Below, piece after piece: positions 6,045 to 8,606 of a stretch of DNA of 8,606 bases. The position numbers were made by a program, and so were the translations under genes. Under the pieces are notes generated by a model, which did not search any database, was not told the DNA's origin, and saw only the letters and a list, made by a program, of their open reading frames with translations. Source of the DNA: CAYVMN01 sp964452575 (GTDB lineage Bacteria > Desulfobacterota > DSM-4660 > Desulfatiglandales > Desulfatiglandaceae); contig CAYVMN010000186.1 of NCBI GenBank assembly GCA_964452575.1, forward strand, positions 1 through 8,606. Reading direction: 5' to 3'. Numbering within the stretch: the first letter of the stretch is position 1; the number at the start of each line of letters is the position of its first letter.

Positions 6045-6099
6045 GATACCGCAGCAGTTCACCTTTGCATACCTCCTCATGTTCAGATTCAACTGGAAT
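6045..6099 (+). repeat. 55-base direct repeat, right copy (contig overlap)
   Basis: Second copy of the 5890-5944 segment, abutting the gap on its right. After position 6099 the sequence turns AT-rich (ATATTATATTAAG) and no longer resembles the protease family, so the two contexts of this 55-mer differ or the gene is really broken here. Confidence 0.9.
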
Positions 6100-6121
6100 A
6101 TTATATTAAGCTCCGCATTCA

Positions 6122-6149
6122 TGAAATATTGACATACTCCCTCACCTCC
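6122..6149 (+). repeat. Dispersed repeat copy 1 (TGAAATATTGACAT...)
   Basis: Shares 14 identical bases, TGAAATATTGACAT, with 6645-6658. Weaker similarity continues over a following pyrimidine-rich stretch (ACTCCCTCACCTCC here against TTCTCCCTTCTTTCC). Both copies are in the same orientation and flank the ATPase remnant. Confidence 0.4.
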
Positions 6150-6205
6150 TGTACCCCGCACGGCTGTTTCCTATTCTATAATAGACTTTCTTTTTGGAGG
6201 ATAAT

Positions 6206-6355
6206 ATGTCTGTCTGTATCTATGTCAACTCTTGTTCCCCATATCTTCCGCCGCATCCGGGAATTTTCCTTGACAGTTGCGACGTAAACCGGCAATATTT
6301 GTTGCCAGTTAAACTCTTGACTGGAAATTATCGTAGCCAGGAGGACAGGGCTTGA
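6206..6355 (+). CDS. Small ORF of 49 codons, doubtful
   Basis: ATG at 6206 has GGAGG at 6196-6200, five bases upstream, and a TATAAT at 6177-6182. The frame runs 49 codons (MSVCIYVNSC... to ...QEDRA) and its TGA overlaps the TTG start at 6352 of the next ORF, as in coupled genes. Against it: no recognisable motif, no -35 box at the right distance, and the surrounding region looks decayed. Translation here might serve only to feed ribosomes into the next ORF. Confidence 0.2.
   Translation: MSVCIYVNSCSPYLPPHPGIFLDSCDVNRQYLLPVKLLTGNYRSQEDRA
6270..6299 (+). promoter_or_regulatory. Weak candidate promoter upstream of the ATPase remnant
   Basis: A perfect TTGACA (6270-6275), 18-base spacer and AATATT (6294-6299, 4/6). 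It would place a start near 6306, about 45 bases before the TTG at 6352. Confidence 0.25.
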
Positions 6356-6537
6356 TAGAAACCATAAAATCGATCATCCTGGATTTTCAAGAGGTTAGGC
6401 TTGTTACTGGGGTATCCAGGCGTTTGAAAGTCGAAACGGTCTCCGGCAAGGCCACTGTCTGCATAGGGGTGCGTCGCGGCGGAAAGATAGAAGTCGTTCC
6501 GGCGTGGCGCTTCCTGCTCAACCTGTCGGAATCTTGA
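6352..6537 (+). pseudogene. Collapsed AAA ATPase (DUF4143-type), N- and C-terminal ends fused
   Basis: A 61-codon frame with a TTG start and a strong AGGAGG (6339-6344) seven bases upstream. The first 46 or so residues, from IETIKSIILDFQEV to GKATVCIGVRRGGK, look like the start of the large ATPase family whose Walker A reads GVRR-x-GKS/T (proteins of about 400 residues with C-terminal DUF4143). Here the P-loop reads GVRRGGKI, lacking the Ser/Thr. Straight after it the frame gives KIEVVPAWRFLLNLSES and stops, which resembles the end of the same family (a ...I-x-V-x-P-x-W-[KR]-[WF]-LL tail). The simplest reading is an in-frame internal deletion of roughly a kilobase that kept both ends. The product cannot be an ATPase. 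The C-terminal match is from memory of the family and less certain than the N-terminal one. Confidence 0.55.
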
Positions 6538-6644
6538 GGTTGTCCCATGAGATTCCTACCGATTCGCGATACTCACGCAAGCCCGTAATCATTGACGAGC
6601 CGGCAGTCCATGTTTGGACCGAAATGGAGAAATAGGGACCGACT

Positions 6645-6673
6645 TGAAATATTGACATTTCTCCCTTCTTTCC
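6645..6673 (+). repeat. Dispersed repeat copy 2 (TGAAATATTGACAT...)
   Basis: Partner of 6122-6149: 14 identical bases plus a looser pyrimidine-rich tail. Neither copy has a -10 box at promoter distance from its TTGACA, so they do not look like ordinary promoters. Confidence 0.4.
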
Positions 6674-6768
6674 AAGTGCATTTCGAAATCAAGAAAGCCT
6701 TTCCCCATCTCCAGATACAGCGAATTCACTTGACTTTTCCTCTATTTTCAATATGATTCCATACAGTT

Positions 6769-6821
6769 AACCCTGAACCCTTGAACCTCTGAACCCGGCA
6801 CGCTTAAACCTTTGAACCTTA
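6769..6821. repeat. Degenerate octamer tandem repeat
   Basis: Successive units AACCCTG, AACCCTTG, AACCTCTG, a 15-base doubled and diverged unit, AACCTTTG and AACCTTA keep an approximately 8-base period. This is the longest of three period-7/8 arrays in the window, all outside genes. Confidence 0.65.
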
Positions 6822-6876
6822 AGCCTATTTTTCAGCGTCTCCACATGGACAAAAACCTCAAAATGTGCCTGCCCAG

Positions 6877-6907
6877 CTCCTGACAGAACCGTTGTTTCTG
6901 TTGGGAG
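6877..6907 (+). other. Long hairpin (12-bp stem, 7-base loop)
   Basis: CTCCTGACAGAA (6877-6888) pairs with TTCTGTTGGGAG (6896-6907) through ten Watson-Crick pairs and two adjacent G-U wobbles, loop CCGTTGT. The wobbles exist only in a plus-strand transcript; on the minus strand they become A-C mismatches. No T-run follows on the plus strand. On the minus strand a loose T-rich stretch follows some distance away, so it could still weakly end integrase transcription. Confidence 0.4.
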
Positions 6908-7082
6908 GAAAACCTTCATGATAAATTCGTCGTTCCCTTCCCCACTTTAAGCAGTGACGTACAACGGAATAAGACACACATTTCTAATAATGGTCTATCA
7001 AGAAAACGCGCTGAGAACCTGAAAGCCGAAACGTAGATGAACGAAGAGTACATTTGAGCCCTTTACTAATGCATTTGAGTTC

Positions 7083-8444
7083 CTAATCAAAATCAGCCGG
7101 GCTCCGGACTGTAAGCCCCGGCCTGTTCAGAACATGGGTATAGATCATGGTCGTGGAGACATCAGCGTGACCCAGAAGCTCCTGTAAAGTGCGGATATCG
7201 GTCCCCCTTTCCAGCAAATGGGTCGCAAATGAATGCCTCAGGGAATGGCAGGTGACCCGCTTGGTCAGCCCTGCTTTGAGGGCTGCGGATTTGACCGCCT
7301 TTTGGAGCGACGAGGGGTGAATATGATGACGCCTTACCTGGCCAGACCTGGGGTCAATGGTAAGCTGAGAGGTCGGAAACACATATTGCCAGATCCATTC
7401 GCGCGGTGCATTCGGGTATTTACGCTCCAGGGCAGGCCATAAGGATACGCCTCCAGTTCCCGCTTTTCTATCCTCTTTGTAAATGGCCTTCACCTGGTCA
7501 AGATGTGCTTCGATCGGTCTAATGAATTTCTCGGGAAGCACCGTCGCGCGGTCTTTTTGCCCTTTACCGTCACGGACCATGATCTGGCGCTGGGCAAGAT
7601 CGATGTCCTTGATACGTAGGCGAAGACATTCCATCAGGCGCAGGCCGCTGCCGTAAAGAAGGCCTGCCATTAAGTAAGAGGCGCCAGAGAGCGCATCAAG
7701 CAAACGCTGGACCTCTTCCTGGGTTAGCACCGTAGGCAAATGTGTGGGACGTCTGGCACGGACGAAATCCTGAAACTGACCGGCTTCGACCTTGAGCACC
7801 TGTTCGTAGAGGAAAACGATGGCATTAAGGGCCTGGTTCTGGGTGCTTGCCGAAACGGACCTGACCTGGGCTAGGTAGTCCAAATAGGCCTTAATACCCT
7901 CGGAATTGATTTGATCCGGTGCTTTTAACTGGTGAAATGCCAAAAAGCGTCCGACCCAGTTTTCGTAAGCCTTTTCGGTTCTCAGGGAATAATGCCGTTG
8001 GCGCAGTTCAGAACGTAGCCTATCAAACAGACGCCTATGTTTTAAAGACAGGCTGTCCTTGGACAGGGTATGGTCCTTGAAATCCTGCGCTGCGGGTTGA
8101 GAGCCACCTTCGACATGCAGGGAAACGGATGAATCTTTGCTGCCTCCCTTTAGTTGCCCGGGGTCCAGTTTCAGGAAACTGCGGTAGAGGAAAGCCAGGG
8201 CATCTCGAGCCTGCTCGACTTGCCAGTCCGCTGCCCCCTTTTGATTCTTAAGATTTTCAACGAAGCGGAGTATATCGGCTGAGGAGCGCGACCGCAAGGT
8301 CTTGCCTTTGAGGGAGACGGCGAACTTTTGGGCCCAATGCAGGTACCAGTCGGCCGTTTTGGGCTGGACCCCCGAATCGATGGCCGCCTGGCGGTAGGCC
8401 TGCCAGAAGGAATTGAGATTATGTATTTTTTGGTCCATTTTCAT
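7083..8444 (-). CDS. intI: Integron-type tyrosine recombinase with duplicated N-terminal domain
   Basis: A 453-residue tyrosine recombinase. Catalytic residues are complete: Arg269 (GSGLRLMECLRLR), Lys294/Lys297 (DGKGQKDR), His400 and Arg403 (CHSLRHSF), His426 (LLGHADVSTTMIYTHV) and nucleophile Tyr435. It has the extra segment that sets integron integrases apart from XerC/D, at about 334-378: ALERKYPNAPREW, YVFP, DPRSG and RRHH, as in IntI1. The YSLRTEKAYENWVGRFLAFH core-binding domain (152-171 onward) and the C-terminal GLTVRSPADFD are also IntI-like. IntI1 has about 337 residues; here roughly 120 are added at the N-terminus, forming what looks like a second copy of the core-binding domain (about 11-97) and a Ser/Gln-rich linker. 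The ATG at 8438 is an alternative start (weak GAG ribosome-binding site for either). IntI enzymes insert gene cassettes at attI, normally beside the 5' end of the gene, here toward the right edge. Confidence 0.9.
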   Translation of the reverse strand: MKMDQKIHNLNSFWQAYRQAAIDSGVQPKTADWYLHWAQKFAVSLKGKTLRSRSSADILRFVENLKNQKGAADWQVEQARDALAFLYRSFLKLDPGQLKGGSKDSSVSLHVEGGSQPAAQDFKDHTLSKDSLSLKHRRLFDRLRSELRQRHYSLRTEKAYENWVGRFLAFHQLKAPDQINSEGIKAYLDYLAQVRSVSASTQNQALNAIVFLYEQVLKVEAGQFQDFVRARRPTHLPTVLTQEEVQRLLDALSGASYLMAGLLYGSGLRLMECLRLRIKDIDLAQRQIMVRDGKGQKDRATVLPEKFIRPIEAHLDQVKAIYKEDRKAGTGGVSLWPALERKYPNAPREWIWQYVFPTSQLTIDPRSGQVRRHHIHPSSLQKAVKSAALKAGLTKRVTCHSLRHSFATHLLERGTDIRTLQELLGHADVSTTMIYTHVLNRPGLTVRSPADFD

Positions 8445-8457
8445 CTCACGATAAAGG

Positions 8458-8487
8458 TTGACATTTCTAATCTTCTTATACTATACT
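8458..8487 (+). promoter_or_regulatory. Rightward promoter next to the integrase, possible cassette promoter
   Basis: TTGACA (8458-8463, perfect), 18-base spacer, TATACT (8482-8487, 5/6). It reads away from the integrase toward the window edge, the place and direction of a cassette promoter (Pc) in an ordinary integron. It overlaps the leftward promoter at 8480-8507. Confidence 0.5.
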
Positions 8488-8507
8488 GAATTCAATAATA
8501 TTGTCAA
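8480..8507 (-). promoter_or_regulatory. Promoter of the integrase gene
   Basis: On the minus strand: TTGACA (8507-8502, perfect), 16-base spacer, TATAGT (8485-8480, 5/6). The start would be near 8473, about 30 bases before the ATG at 8444. No E. coli-type LexA box (CTG-N10-CAG) is seen over it. Confidence 0.6.
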
Positions 8508-8540
8508 TCACCGATTTCTTGGCTACCAATATTCACGGCG

Positions 8541-8582
8541 TCAACCCAATATATGTTGAACTAAGCGCTTCGCGCAGTTAAT
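8541..8582 (+). other. Putative attI-like recombination site with imperfect hairpin
   Basis: TCAAC (8541-8545) and GTTGA (8555-8559) form an inverted pair around nine bases, the shape of a tyrosine-recombinase simple site. The right arm lies in GTTGAAC (8555-8561), which fits the integron core consensus GTTRRRY. It leads into an imperfect hairpin at 8556-8581: TTGAACT-AA-GCGC, loop TTC, GCGC-AGTTAA, with one unpaired G and an AA bulge. Position upstream of intI and before the window edge is right for attI. No second consensus core site completes an attC. Seven-base motifs are common by chance. Confidence 0.3.
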
Positions 8583-8606
8583 TTCTCCCCGATTCAAGAT
8601 CCCGAT

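Larger units (their letters stand above)
6538..7082. other. Gene-free stretch between the ATPase remnant and the integrase
   Basis: No ORF here has a credible start, ribosome-binding site or family match. One plus frame stays open from about 6485 to a TAG near 6637 without recognisable content. Contents I can support are a small hairpin GTCCA-TGTT-TGGAC near 6607-6620, the dispersed repeat copy at 6645-6673, an octamer array at 6769-6821, a long hairpin at 6877-6907, and a direct pair of CATTTGAG (7051-7058, 7072-7079) just past the integrase stop. Confidence 0.6.

Noticed and set aside
5890..6099. 55-base direct repeats as a real biological duplication or recombination site
   Set aside because: Exact coincidence with both edges of a 100-N gap is better explained by unmerged contig ends.
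6122..6170. End of an IS200/IS605-type element (TTGACATACTCCC followed by CACGGCTG)
   Set aside because: It only reminds one of such ends; the defining subterminal hairpin is absent and no TnpA or TnpB sequence lies nearby.
6538..7082. Cassette array of a reverse-oriented integron downstream of the integrase
   Set aside because: No paired core sites or attC-like folds and no credible minus-strand ORFs were found in this stretch.
6652..8468. TTGACATTTCT at 6652-6662 and 8458-8468 as target-site repeats flanking the integrase
   Set aside because: Several chance 11-base repeats are expected in a window this long, and the right copy is explained as a -35 box region.
8556..8606. A complete attC site
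   Set aside because: The hairpin has attC-like bulges, but no GTTRRRY box follows within the expected distance and the left RYYYAAC box is not matched.

Overview
The window looks like a scaffold from an uncultured anaerobic bacterium, most likely a sulfate-reducing or syntrophic member of the Desulfobacterota (former Deltaproteobacteria). This is an inference from three things: a strictly 'anaerobic-type' electron-transfer flavoprotein pair beside an acyl-CoA dehydrogenase, degenerate heptamer/octamer tandem repeats between genes, and a clan AA aspartic protease, toxin-antitoxin pair and integron-type integrase close together. An exact 100-N gap flanked by an identical 55-base overlap shows that the sequence is a short-read scaffold.

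Layout. Positions 72-795 hold a leftward, HTH-less cyclic-nucleotide-binding-domain protein with its own terminator and a candidate promoter. Positions 892-1825 hold a rightward HpcH/HpaI-type aldolase. Positions 1874-2591 are a compact Phd/YefM-VapC toxin-antitoxin cassette with a 19-base palindromic operator overlapping its -10 box. Positions 2729-5763 are the metabolic core: acyl-CoA dehydrogenase, etfB and etfA on one strand, with tight spacing between etfB and etfA. The dehydrogenase should oxidise an acyl-CoA and pass electrons to EtfAB. The substrate is not evident from the sequence.

Positions 5764-6540 look decayed. A clan AA aspartic protease gene is cut at the assembly gap after about 42 codons, and its active-site Gly is changed. 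A 61-codon ORF looks like the first and last segments of a DUF4143-type AAA ATPase joined by an internal deletion. Positions 6538-7082 have no convincing gene but carry a degenerate octamer array and a long hairpin.

The right end (7083-8606) carries the most unusual gene: a 453-residue tyrosine recombinase of the integron-integrase (IntI) type on the minus strand. Its N-terminal core-binding domain appears to be duplicated. Upstream of it are two overlapping, divergent sigma70-type promoters, a candidate recombination site and an imperfect hairpin. If this is a functional integron, its cassettes would be expected just beyond the right edge of the window, so the window may stop at the doorstep of an array.
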